A stretch of 64,000 nt of DNA, taken from contig LR782234.1 in the NCBI GenBank assembly GCA_902825215.1, positions 1,860,001 through 1,924,000 on the forward strand. The letters run 5' to 3'. Under the pieces are notes generated by a model that was not told the origin of the DNA, did not search any database, and saw only the letters and a list, made by a program, of their open reading frames with translations. Shown here piece by piece: positions 36,891-44,932 of the stretch. A program made the translations under genes and the position numbers. The stretch's first letter is position 1, and each line of letters opens with the position of its first letter. This DNA is from Pseudomonas fluorescens (GTDB lineage Bacteria > Pseudomonadota > Gammaproteobacteria > Pseudomonadales > Pseudomonadaceae).

Positions 36891-37192
36891 TTTTTGAAGC
36901 TTCGGGTACAGGCTCGGTTCTTGGGTGCATATCCGTTGGTGCGGTAACGGCTGCTGGCGGTTTCGCCCTTACGGCGAGTCCCTTTTTCAGACTCCAAAAA
37001 GGAACCAAAAGGCTTTGCTCCTGCGTCCGGCCCTCGCAGGCTCGGGTTCCTTCGCTGCGGGATCGATCCGGGCGCAGCGGCTACGGTTTGCTTCGCTGCA
37101 CCTCCTTCCGCTGTGTCTGGCTGCGCCAGACGGTCGCTGCGCTCCCACGCCCGGATCAATCCCTCCACTCAGCCTTCCGATGTCGCTGGTTA

Positions 37193-37350
37193 GGCAAGAT
37201 CAAGATCAAAAGCACTCGAGCTGGCGCTCATTGTTGAGTGGTTAGAAGCGGGTGGTTGGCTTGGGATGTCAGGCAAGATCAAGATCAAGAGCACGCGAGC
37301 TAACACTCATTGTTGAGTGGTGAGAAGCGGTTGTTCGGCTTGGGGTTTGT
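37193..37350. repeat. 79-base imperfect tandem duplication
   Basis: Two units, each starting GGCAAGATCAAGATCAA and containing CTCATTGTTGAGTGGT and AGAAGCGG, begin at 37193 and 37272. They differ at about ten positions. Confidence 0.85.
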
Positions 37351-37358
37351 GGTGGTCC

Positions 37359-37514
37359 GGCCCTCACCCCAGCCCTCTCCCGGAGGGAGAGGGAGCCGAT
37401 TTTTGGTTGGATTTGAAATTTGCATTCGACTCGGTATCGCAGGTCGACGTAGCCCTCGCATCCACCAAGGTCAGTCCCCTCTCCCTCCGGGAGAGGGCTA
37501 GGGTGAGGGGCTTT
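37359..37514. repeat. REPIN-like element, class C, third copy
   Basis: Inverted ends at 37359-37400 (GGCCCTCACCCCAGCCCTCT...) and 37474-37514 (...GAGAGGGCTAGGGTGAGGGG). The interior keeps CAGGTCGACGTA, as in the copy at 9609-9786. Confidence 0.8.
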
Positions 37515-37566
37515 TGATTTTCGCTTTTGATTTTCAGGCGGAGTTCAAGCATGTACCTGACCACCG

Positions 37567-37656
37567 CTATCGTCAGCAGGCTGGCTCACACAGGGTGACG
37601 ACATTCCAACTGAAAGAATGCGATCAAATTGTGGGAGCGAGCCTGCTCGCGATAGC
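37567..37656. repeat. Decayed class A REPIN
   Basis: The right unit GTGGGAGCGAGCCTGCTCGC with GATAGCG (37631-37656) is intact. The left unit (CGCTATCGTCAGCAGGCTGG then CTCACAC, from 37567) has several substitutions. Confidence 0.75.
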
Positions 37657-37673
37657 GTCTACAAGATCACCCG

Positions 37674-40600
37674 CTACAACGGCAAATACCGGCTCAACAA
37701 CGCCCGCAACGCCGCCGGTTTCACCGGTTTGGCCAGATAATCCAGACCCGCCGCATGCACTTGGGCGACCATTTCCGGGCGGCCGTCAGCGCTGATCACG
37801 ACCCCTGGCACCGGTTCACCGAGGCGCGTGCGTAGCCATGCCATCAGTTCGGTGCCGGTGTCGCCGTGGTCGAGGTGGTAGTCGACCAGTGCCAGTTGCG
37901 GGCGGACGCCTTCGCTGAGCAGCGCTGCGCATTCCTCGCGGTTGCGCGCGGTCCAGACCTGGCAGCCCCAGCGGCTCAACAGGCTGTTCATGCCGATCAG
38001 GATGCTGTCTTCATTGTCGATGCACAGCACCTGCGCACCGCTAAGCAATTTGCCATTGATTTCGGCGGTGACGCTGGCCGGCGCGGCTTGCGATTTCGCG
38101 AGAGGTACGCTGACGCTGAATACGCTGCCGCGCCCAGGCCACGAACGTACGCGCAAGGTATGGCCGAGCACGCGGCATAAGCCGTCGGCGATCGCCAGGC
38201 CGAGGCCGAGGCCTTTTTCGGCGCGGGTCTGGTGGCTGTCGAGGCGTTTGAATTCCTCGAATATCACCTGCTGTTTGTCCTCGGGAATGCCCGGCCCGCG
38301 ATCCCAGACTTCCAGGCACAGCTCGCCACCGCGTCGGCGCACGCCAAGCAGCACCGGGCCTTTGGCATAGCGAAAGGCGTTGGTGAGGAAGTTCTGCAGA
38401 ATCCGCCGCAGCAACTTGATGTCGCTGTCGATGCGCAAATGACTGCCGCGCACGCGGAAGGTCAGGCCCTGTTCCTGCGCCAGTGCCTTGAACTCGGCGC
38501 CGAGAATGTCGAACAGTTCGTTGAGGGCAAAGGGCTTGCGATCGGGGTTGATCTTGCCGTTTTCCAGGCGGGAAATATCCAGCAGATCGCTGATCAGGTC
38601 TTCGGCCGAGCGCAACGAGCTGTCGAGGTGCTGCACCAGTTTTTGCGCGTCGCTGCTCAAGCCTTCGCTTTGGTGGGAGAGGGCGGCGGAGAACAGGCGG
38701 GCGGCGTTGAGCGGCTGCATCAAGTCATGACTGACCGCCGCCAGAAAGCGGGTTTTCGACTGGCTGGCCGCTTCGGCAGTGCCTTTGGCCGCAGTCAGCG
38801 CGAGGTTGAGCTGCGACAGCTCCTGGGTACGTTCGCTGACCCGCTGCTCCAGCCCTTCGTTCGCCTCGGTCAGCGCCTGTTCGGCTTCGCGGAACGCGGT
38901 GATGTCGGTGAAACTCATGACGAAGCCGCCGCCGGGCATCGGATTGCCGATCAACTCGATCACTCGGCCGTTGGGGAACAGCCGCTCGGAGGTGTGCGCG
39001 CGGCCCTGGCGCATCCAGTGCAGGCGCCGCGCGACGTGGACTTCGGCTTCGCCGGGGCCGCACAAACCGCGCTCTGCGTTGTAGCGAATGATGTCGGCGA
39101 TCGGCCGGCCAACGCTGATCAGGCCGTCGGGGTAATTGAACAGCTCCAGATAACGGCGATTCCACGCCACCAGTTTCAGCGACTGATCGACCACGCTGAT
39201 GCCTTGGGTGATGTTCTCAATCGCACCTTGCAACAGGGCACGGTTGAATTGCAGCACTTCGGAGGCTTCGTCGGCGATGCGCACGACGTCCTCCAGCTGC
39301 ATTTCCCGACCTTCGATGGCGGCCTTTACCACCGCGCGCGTTGAAGAGGCGCCGAGTACACCAGCGAGCAAGCGTTCGGTGTGAGCAATCCATTCACTGT
39401 CGGCATTCTGGTTCGGGTTGAAGCCTTTGCCCTGGCGGTAGGCAAAACGAATAAAGCTCTGCCGCGCACGTTCTTCACCGACGAAGCGCGCGGCCAGTTG
39501 CAGCAGGTCGTCGATCTGCACCGCCAGCATCGAGCGGGCGCTTGGCCGTGCGCTGATCTCCTGGCCGATGAAGCGCCCGGCCTGCCAGTGTTCCGACACC
39601 CGCGTGCGCGACAGCACCGAGACCCAGGCAAACAGGGTGAAGTTGCCGGCCAGCGACAGCACCACGCCTTGGGTCAGCGGGCTGATTGGCAGGTTCAGCG
39701 GATTGCTGTGCAGCCATGCCAGCCCCGGAAAGCTGTTCAGTGACCAACCGAGACTGTGCGCGGCAATCGGCAGGACCAGCGTGTAGAACCACAGGAATGT
39801 GCCGGCGGCGAGGCCGGCAAACACGCCGCGGCGGTTGGCCTGTTTCCAGTACAGCGCGCCGAGCATGGCCGGGGCCAGTTGCGTCACCGCAGCGAAAGCG
39901 ATCTGGCCGATGGTTGCCAGGCTCGCGGTGGAGCCAAGCAAGCGATAGCTGACGTAGGCCAGCAACAGAATGACCACGATGCTCACGCGGCGCACCGACA
40001 GCATCCACTGACGGAACACTTCAAACGGCCGCTCGGCATTGTTGCGCCGCAGCAGCCACGGCAACAGCATGTCGTTGGAAACCATGGTCGACAGCGCCAC
40101 GCTGGCGACAATCACCATGCCGGTGGCCGCCGACGCGCCGCCGATAAACGCCAGCATCGCCAGCGCCGGATGCGCCTGGGCTAGCGGCAGGCTGATCACG
40201 AAGGAGTCGGGCAACACGTCACTGGGCAGCATCATCTGACCGGCCAAAGCGATCGGCACTACAAACAGCGCGGCCAGCGCGAGATAAGCCGGAAACACCC
40301 ATTTGGCCAGGCGCAGATCCTGCGGATCGATGTTCTCGACCACGGTGACGTGGAACTGTCGCGGCAGGCAGATGATCGCCATCATCGCCACGCCGGTCTG
40401 CACCACCATCGACGGCCAGTTGATCGTCTCTTGCCAGTATTGCTCGAGGCGCGGCGCGAGCATCGCTTGATTGAACAGATCATCGAAGCCGTCATACAGG
40501 CCGTAAGTGACGAACGCGCCGACCGCGAGAAACGCGAACAGCTTGACCAGCGATTCGAAGGCAATCGCCAGCACCATGCCGCGGTGGTGCTCGGTGGCAT

Positions 40601-41144
40601 CGAGGTTGCGCGTACCGAAGACAATGGTGAACAGCGCCAGCACCAGCGACACGATCAGCGCGGTGTCCTGTGCGCGCGTGCCCATCGCGTCGGCGCCGGC
40701 GCCAATCAGCAGGTTCACGCCAAGAACGATACCTTTGAGTTGCAGGGCGATGTAGGGCAGCACGCCGACCAGACAGATCAGCGCCACCACCACTGCCAGC
40801 GATTGCGATTTGCCGTAGCGCGCGGCGATGAAGTCAGCGATGGAGGTGATGTTCTCCTGTTTGCTGATCATCACCATTTTCTGCAGGACCCACGGCGCGC
40901 CCACCAGCAACAGGATCGGCCCGAGGTAGATCGGCAGGAATGACCACAGTTGTTCCGCCGCCTGACCGACCGCGCCGAAAAACGTCCAGCTGGTGCAGTA
41001 AACCGCCAGCGACAGGCTGTACACCCAGGCGCGCACACGCGGCGGCAACGGCGTGCTGCGACGGTCGCCGTAAAAGGCGATGGCGAACATGATGGCCATA
41101 TAGGCCAGGGCGACGACGGCGATCAGCCCGGTGGACAACGACAT
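37674..41144 (-). CDS. mxtR: Symporter-linked hybrid sensor histidine kinase (MxtR/CrbS type)
   Basis: A 1,156-residue inner-membrane hybrid kinase. Residues 1 to about 500 form a sodium:solute symporter-like module with twelve or more helices, starting MSLSTGLIAVVALAYMAIMF. A PAS domain (about 640-760), a HisKA domain with phospho-acceptor His806 in AVSHDLMQPLNAA, an HATPase (GPGIPEDKQQVIFEEF, GLGLGLAIADGL) and a C-terminal receiver with Asp1088 in LVDYHLD follow. Length and layout fit PA3271/MxtR and CrbS, which with the regulator ErdR/CrbR control acetate use. The partner regulator is not in the window. The start at 41144 has GGGAG upstream. Confidence 0.85.
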   Translation of the reverse strand: MSLSTGLIAVVALAYMAIMFAIAFYGDRRSTPLPPRVRAWVYSLSLAVYCTSWTFFGAVGQAAEQLWSFLPIYLGPILLLVGAPWVLQKMVMISKQENITSIADFIAARYGKSQSLAVVVALICLVGVLPYIALQLKGIVLGVNLLIGAGADAMGTRAQDTALIVSLVLALFTIVFGTRNLDATEHHRGMVLAIAFESLVKLFAFLAVGAFVTYGLYDGFDDLFNQAMLAPRLEQYWQETINWPSMVVQTGVAMMAIICLPRQFHVTVVENIDPQDLRLAKWVFPAYLALAALFVVPIALAGQMMLPSDVLPDSFVISLPLAQAHPALAMLAFIGGASAATGMVIVASVALSTMVSNDMLLPWLLRRNNAERPFEVFRQWMLSVRRVSIVVILLLAYVSYRLLGSTASLATIGQIAFAAVTQLAPAMLGALYWKQANRRGVFAGLAAGTFLWFYTLVLPIAAHSLGWSLNSFPGLAWLHSNPLNLPISPLTQGVVLSLAGNFTLFAWVSVLSRTRVSEHWQAGRFIGQEISARPSARSMLAVQIDDLLQLAARFVGEERARQSFIRFAYRQGKGFNPNQNADSEWIAHTERLLAGVLGASSTRAVVKAAIEGREMQLEDVVRIADEASEVLQFNRALLQGAIENITQGISVVDQSLKLVAWNRRYLELFNYPDGLISVGRPIADIIRYNAERGLCGPGEAEVHVARRLHWMRQGRAHTSERLFPNGRVIELIGNPMPGGGFVMSFTDITAFREAEQALTEANEGLEQRVSERTQELSQLNLALTAAKGTAEAASQSKTRFLAAVSHDLMQPLNAARLFSAALSHQSEGLSSDAQKLVQHLDSSLRSAEDLISDLLDISRLENGKINPDRKPFALNELFDILGAEFKALAQEQGLTFRVRGSHLRIDSDIKLLRRILQNFLTNAFRYAKGPVLLGVRRRGGELCLEVWDRGPGIPEDKQQVIFEEFKRLDSHQTRAEKGLGLGLAIADGLCRVLGHTLRVRSWPGRGSVFSVSVPLAKSQAAPASVTAEINGKLLSGAQVLCIDNEDSILIGMNSLLSRWGCQVWTARNREECAALLSEGVRPQLALVDYHLDHGDTGTELMAWLRTRLGEPVPGVVISADGRPEMVAQVHAAGLDYLAKPVKPAALRALLSRYLPL

Positions 41145-41297
41145 GCAACACTCCCGACAAAAGACTCCCCGGCACTCCTGCCCGGGCGGACAGTCTGGCA
41201 TGCGCGCGGCGGTTAGTCAGTGTCGACCATGGTCGTGGCGTGGCGGGGTGTCGCAGGTGTGGAACCGGTTGGTTTCTCGGGTGAACTGGCGGGCCTC

Positions 41298-41387
41298 ATC
41301 GCTGGCAAGCCAGCTCCCACATGATTCATGGTGCCCACCCTGTTTGTGTTCGCTGGCGATCCTTGTGGGAGCTGGCTTGCCAGCGAA
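41298..41387. repeat. REPIN, class B
   Basis: Inverted units ATCGCTGGCAAGCCAGCTCC-CAC (41298-41320) and GTGGGAGCTGGCTTGCCAGC-GAA (41365-41387), 44 bases apart. The right unit ends five bases from the tetR stop. Class B differs from class A in the stem (GCTGGC-TT-GCCAGC). Confidence 0.9.
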
Positions 41388-41391
41388 GGCG

Positions 41392-41934
41392 TCAATCCTG
41401 GTGCAATGCGATATCAATCAACCTGTGCAGTTCTTCAATTTCCAGCGCCGCCGCCGAAAACAGAATCCGGAACACCACCGGCGCCACCACCAGATTGATC
41501 AGCTGATCGACACTCGGCGCCGGTTCATCGGGATAACGGTCAACGATGGTCTGCAACTGTGCACCAATAATCGTCACGCAATAGCCCGGCGTCGCGCTCG
41601 CCTGCACGTCGCGCATCATGTTGCGCCCGATCTCCGAACTCATCTCGTCAAGATATTGCTCGGCCCAGGCGCGAACATCACCGCGCAGACTGCCGGTGTC
41701 GGCCGGTTCGCTGTCCGGGCGCAGGCGGGCGAGGGCGACGTCGGCGAGCAGCGCCGCCAGATCGCCCCAGCGGCGATAGATCGTCGAGGGGGTAACCCCC
41801 GCGCGCGCGGCGATTTGCGGCACGGTCACGGTAGAGCGCTCCTGTTCTGCGAGGAGCGCGCGGACAGCCGAATGAACCGACTCTTGCACCCGGGCACTGC
41901 GGCCGCCGGGGCGTAAACCTTCTTTAATAACCAT
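41392..41934 (-). CDS. TetR family transcriptional regulator
   Basis: A 180-residue regulator. The N-terminal helix-turn-helix is VPQIAARAGVTPSTIYRRWG (about residues 38-57), followed by the variable ligand/dimer domain with a typical C-terminal TetR_C-type stretch APVVFRILFSAAALE. It is divergent from the MFS gene with about 90 bases between the starts, the usual arrangement of a repressor with the exporter it controls. The 18 bp inverted repeat before the MFS start is a candidate site. The effector is unknown. Confidence 0.92.
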   Translation of the reverse strand: MVIKEGLRPGGRSARVQESVHSAVRALLAEQERSTVTVPQIAARAGVTPSTIYRRWGDLAALLADVALARLRPDSEPADTGSLRGDVRAWAEQYLDEMSSEIGRNMMRDVQASATPGYCVTIIGAQLQTIVDRYPDEPAPSVDQLINLVVAPVVFRILFSAAALEIEELHRLIDIALHQD

Positions 41935-41979
41935 GGCGCAGACCTTAACACAAAGAATTTGCTTTAAGCGCGAGGCAGT

Positions 41980-42024
41980 AGCACACTCCGCAAAAGCAAA
42001 AAATTAGCTTTTGCGGAGTGTGCT
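41980..42024 (+). promoter_or_regulatory. Perfect 18 bp inverted repeat covering the MFS ribosome binding site
   Basis: AGCACACTCCGCAAAAGC (41980-41997) and GCTTTTGCGGAGTGTGCT (42007-42024) are exact reverse complements around the spacer AAAAAATTA. The right arm contains the GGAG of the MFS gene and ends one base before its ATG at 42026. It could be a TetR operator, an RNA hairpin that blocks translation, or both. Confidence 0.85.
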
Positions 42025-42025
42025 C

Positions 42026-43213
42026 ATGTCCAGCCTTGCGTCCAATCGATCCAGCCTGTGGTTTCTGGCGATCACCTTACTGAGTTTTCTTGCCGCTTCC
42101 ACAGCGCCAACCCCGCTGTATCACCTGTATCAGGAGCAGCTGCAATTTTCCGCGACGGTGCTGACGCTGATCTTTGCCGTGTATGCGCTCAGTCTGCTTG
42201 TGGCGTTATTGACCGTGGGTTCGCTGTCGGATCACCTCGGCCGCAAACCCGTGATTTTCGCGGCGGTGGTGCTCAATGCTTTGGCGATGCTTTTGTTTAT
42301 TTACTCCGACAGCGTGGGATGGCTGATCAGCGCACGCGTGCTGCAAGGTTTCGCCACTGGCATGGCCACCGCGGTATTAAGCGCGACACTGCTCGATACC
42401 GATCGCCAGCACGGCCCGCTGATCAACAGCGTGGCACCGTTGCTGGGCATGGCGCTGGGCGGGATGGGTTGCGGTTTGCTGGCCGAATTTGCCCCGGCAC
42501 CGTTGCAACTGACGTACTGGCTGTTGCTGGCGCTGTTTGTCTTGCAGGGCTTGTATGTCTGGCGGTTGCCGGAAAGCGTTGCTCCGCAAGCGGGCGCGTG
42601 GGCTTCTTTGCGGCCGACTTTGCATGTGCCGATGCAAGCCCGATCAACCTTGTGGCGGGTATTGCCGCTGAACACGGCCACGTGGGCGCTTGGCGGGTTT
42701 TACGCCTCGCTCGCGCCATCGCTGGTGCGCACCGCGACCGGGTCGACATCAAATCTGATCGGCGGCGCAACGGTCGCCGTATTGACCGTGACCGGCGCGA
42801 TGATGATTTTTATCATGCGTCAGCGTCCGGCATCGCAAGCGCTGCGTTCAGGCGCCAGCCTGCTGCCGATCGGTGTGATTTTGATTCTGCTGGGCGTACA
42901 CAGCGCCAGTCTGCCGTGGTTTTTCTTCGGCACGCTGGTCGCCGGTTGTGGCTTCGGTTCGGGGTTTCTCGGCGCCGTGCGCAGCCTGGTACCGCTGGCC
43001 TTGCCCCATGAGCGCGCCGGGTTGATGGCAGCGTATTACGTGCTCAGTTATCTGGCGTTCTGTTTGCCGGCGCTGCTTGCCGGGCACTTTTCGCATAGTT
43101 ACGGGCTAGTGCGGGCAACGGATGGTTACGGCGCCATGCTGATCGTTATGGCTGTCGCTGCACTGCTGCTCAGCTTGCGTGCAGCGTCTGCCAAAATGTG
43201 CAGCGCTCCATAA
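42026..43213 (+). CDS. MFS transporter controlled by TetR neighbour
   Basis: A 395-residue, twelve-helix MFS protein. Motif A appears as VGSLSDHLGRKPVIFAA between helices 2 and 3, with LQGFATGMATAVLSATLLD further on. It resembles drug/metabolite exporters. I start at the ATG at 42026, which has GGAG eight bases upstream inside the inverted repeat; the TTG at 42011 would lie within the repeat. Substrate unknown; the TetR gene next door suggests induction by the exported compound. Confidence 0.9.
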   Translation: MSSLASNRSSLWFLAITLLSFLAASTAPTPLYHLYQEQLQFSATVLTLIFAVYALSLLVALLTVGSLSDHLGRKPVIFAAVVLNALAMLLFIYSDSVGWLISARVLQGFATGMATAVLSATLLDTDRQHGPLINSVAPLLGMALGGMGCGLLAEFAPAPLQLTYWLLLALFVLQGLYVWRLPESVAPQAGAWASLRPTLHVPMQARSTLWRVLPLNTATWALGGFYASLAPSLVRTATGSTSNLIGGATVAVLTVTGAMMIFIMRQRPASQALRSGASLLPIGVILILLGVHSASLPWFFFGTLVAGCGFGSGFLGAVRSLVPLALPHERAGLMAAYYVLSYLAFCLPALLAGHFSHSYGLVRATDGYGAMLIVMAVAALLLSLRAASAKMCSAP

Positions 43214-43265
43214 TCCTCGAGGTTTCGGTTAGCCTTGCCTTCGCCATTTTTCTCACGGACCGATC

Positions 43266-43577
43266 ATGAAGATTATCCGCAGCAAAGCCTTCACCGCCGA
43301 TCGCGCCTGGGGCGCGCTGGACATTGCCAGCATGAACGGCATCACCACGCGTCTGCACTGGACTGATCAACCATACAAGTGGCACGTCAACGATGGCGAA
43401 GAAGTGTTTGTCGTGCTCGATGGCCAAGTGACGATGCATTACCGCGAGCAAGGCGAAGAAAAACAGGTGCAGCTCGACGTCGGTGACATTTTCTACGCCA
43501 GCGTTGGCACCGAGCATGTCGCCCATCCGCAAGGCGTGGCGCGGATATTGGTCATCGAAAGTGAAGGCAGCGTTTGA
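43266..43577 (+). CDS. Single-domain cupin protein
   Basis: A 103-residue small cupin. Motif 1 is seen around WHVNDGEEVFVVLDGQVTMHY, with a His and two acidic residues, and motif 2 around VGDIFYASVGTEHVAHPQG with the second His. It is likely to bind a metal in a beta-barrel pocket; small stand-alone cupins have varied or unknown roles. It is transcribed in the same direction as the MFS gene, 52 bases downstream, and could be part of the same transcript. Confidence 0.85.
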   Translation: MKIIRSKAFTADRAWGALDIASMNGITTRLHWTDQPYKWHVNDGEEVFVVLDGQVTMHYREQGEEKQVQLDVGDIFYASVGTEHVAHPQGVARILVIESEGSV

Positions 43578-43681
43578 TCGCATATTTATAAAACAGATAA
43601 CAGTTAGAGAAATTACCCGTTATATAGATATTCGATTCGGTTCTACCATGGACTCAACCTCACCAGAGGAAGGAGTTCATG

Positions 43682-44833
43682 ATGATTTGCCCACACACCG
43701 CCAAACCCGGCCTCAAGCCGTTCAGCCAGCTTCAGCACCCGCGCGAAGTGATTCGTCAGTTCACCCCCAACTGGTTCGCTGCAACCATGGGCACCGGTGT
43801 GCTGGCGTTGGCGCTGGCGCAACTACCGTTTGCCGTCCCCGGCCTGCACGTCGTGGCTGAAGCGCTGTGGTTGTTCAACATTCTGTTGTTCACCCTGTTT
43901 ACCGCTGCCTACGCCGCGCGCTGGATCCTGTTTTTCGATGAAGCGCGGCGCATCTTTGGTCATTCCACCGTGTCGATGTTCTTCGGCACGATTCCGATGG
44001 GGCTGGCAACGATCATCAATGGCTTTCTCGTTTTCGGCCTGCCGCGCTGGGGCGAGGGCGTGATTGATCTGGCCGAAGTGCTGTGGTGGCTGGACGTGGC
44101 AATGTCGCTCGCTTGCGGCGTATTGATTCCCTACATGATGTTTACCCGCCAGGAGCACAGCATCGACCAGATGACGGCGGTCTGGCTGTTGCCGGTGGTC
44201 GCTGCGGAAGTGGCCGCGGCCAGTGGTGGCCTGCTTGCGCCGCACCTCACCGACGCTCACGCGCAACTGGTGGTGCTGACCACTAGCTACGTGCTCTGGG
44301 CATTTTCCCTACCCGTGGCGTTCAGCATCCTGACCATTCTGCTGCTGCGCATGGCCCTGCATAAACTGCCCCACGAAAACATGGCCGCATCGAGCTGGCT
44401 GGCGCTCGGTCCGATCGGCACCGGTGCGCTGGGCATGCTGCTGCTGGGCGGCGATGCGCCGCTGATTTTTGCTGCCAACGGTTTGCCGGGCATCGGTGGA
44501 ATCGCGGCGGGGCTCGGGCTGGTGGCCGGTATCACGCTGTGGGGCTTTGGCCTTTGGTGGATGTTGATGGCCCTGCTGATCACCGTGCGCTACCTGCGCG
44601 ATGGCATCCCGTTCAACCTCGGCTGGTGGGGGTTTACCTTCCCGCTGGGCGTGTATTCGCTGGCCACTTTGAAACTGGCGAGCACCCTGAACCTGACGTT
44701 TTTCAGCGTCGTCGGTACGGCGCTGGTGATACTGCTGGCGCTGATGTGGCTGATCGTCGGCAAGCGCACCGTGCAAGGCGCCTGGCGTGGCGAGCTGTTT
44801 GTCTCGCCTTGCATCGCAGGTTTGAAGCAATAA
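43682..44833 (+). CDS. TDT family transporter (SLAC1/TehA/C4-dicarboxylate type)
   Basis: A 383-residue polytopic membrane protein with about ten helices, matching the TDT family of tellurite resistance/dicarboxylate transporters and SLAC1-type anion channels. It has FTPNWFAATMGTGVLALAL at helix 1 and repeated membrane blocks through LNLGWWGFTFPLGVYSLATL near the end. The best start is the second of two adjacent ATGs (43682), six bases after AGGAG. Members carry malate, sulfite or chloride, so the substrate is open. The 100 bases upstream are AT-rich (ATAAAACAGATAACAGTTAG region) and probably hold its promoter. Confidence 0.88.
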   Translation: MICPHTAKPGLKPFSQLQHPREVIRQFTPNWFAATMGTGVLALALAQLPFAVPGLHVVAEALWLFNILLFTLFTAAYAARWILFFDEARRIFGHSTVSMFFGTIPMGLATIINGFLVFGLPRWGEGVIDLAEVLWWLDVAMSLACGVLIPYMMFTRQEHSIDQMTAVWLLPVVAAEVAAASGGLLAPHLTDAHAQLVVLTTSYVLWAFSLPVAFSILTILLLRMALHKLPHENMAASSWLALGPIGTGALGMLLLGGDAPLIFAANGLPGIGGIAAGLGLVAGITLWGFGLWWMLMALLITVRYLRDGIPFNLGWWGFTFPLGVYSLATLKLASTLNLTFFSVVGTALVILLALMWLIVGKRTVQGAWRGELFVSPCIAGLKQ

Positions 44834-44932
44834 CCTGAAAAGTTTAGGTAAGGTGTGGCCTGGAACGCGGTTCGAGATTCCAATAAACAGTATCCAGGCC
44901 TCGCTACCTTAAACATCAGGGAAACACGGAAG

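Larger units (their letters stand above)
36891..37673. repeat. Repeat-rich intergenic region
   Basis: No genes. From about 36930 to 37190 the sequence (GGTTTCGCCCTTACGGCGAG, then CCAAAAAGGAACCAAAAGGC and TTCGCTGCACCTCC) matches, from memory, a long dispersed non-coding repeat found many times in P. fluorescens-group genomes. It is followed by a 79-base tandem duplication (37193-37350), a class C REPIN (37359-37514) and a decayed class A REPIN (37567-37656). Confidence 0.65.

Noticed and set aside
38232..39344. A 370-codon plus-strand frame opposite the hybrid kinase
   Set aside because: Antisense shadow of the PAS/HisKA region; no start context and no motif.
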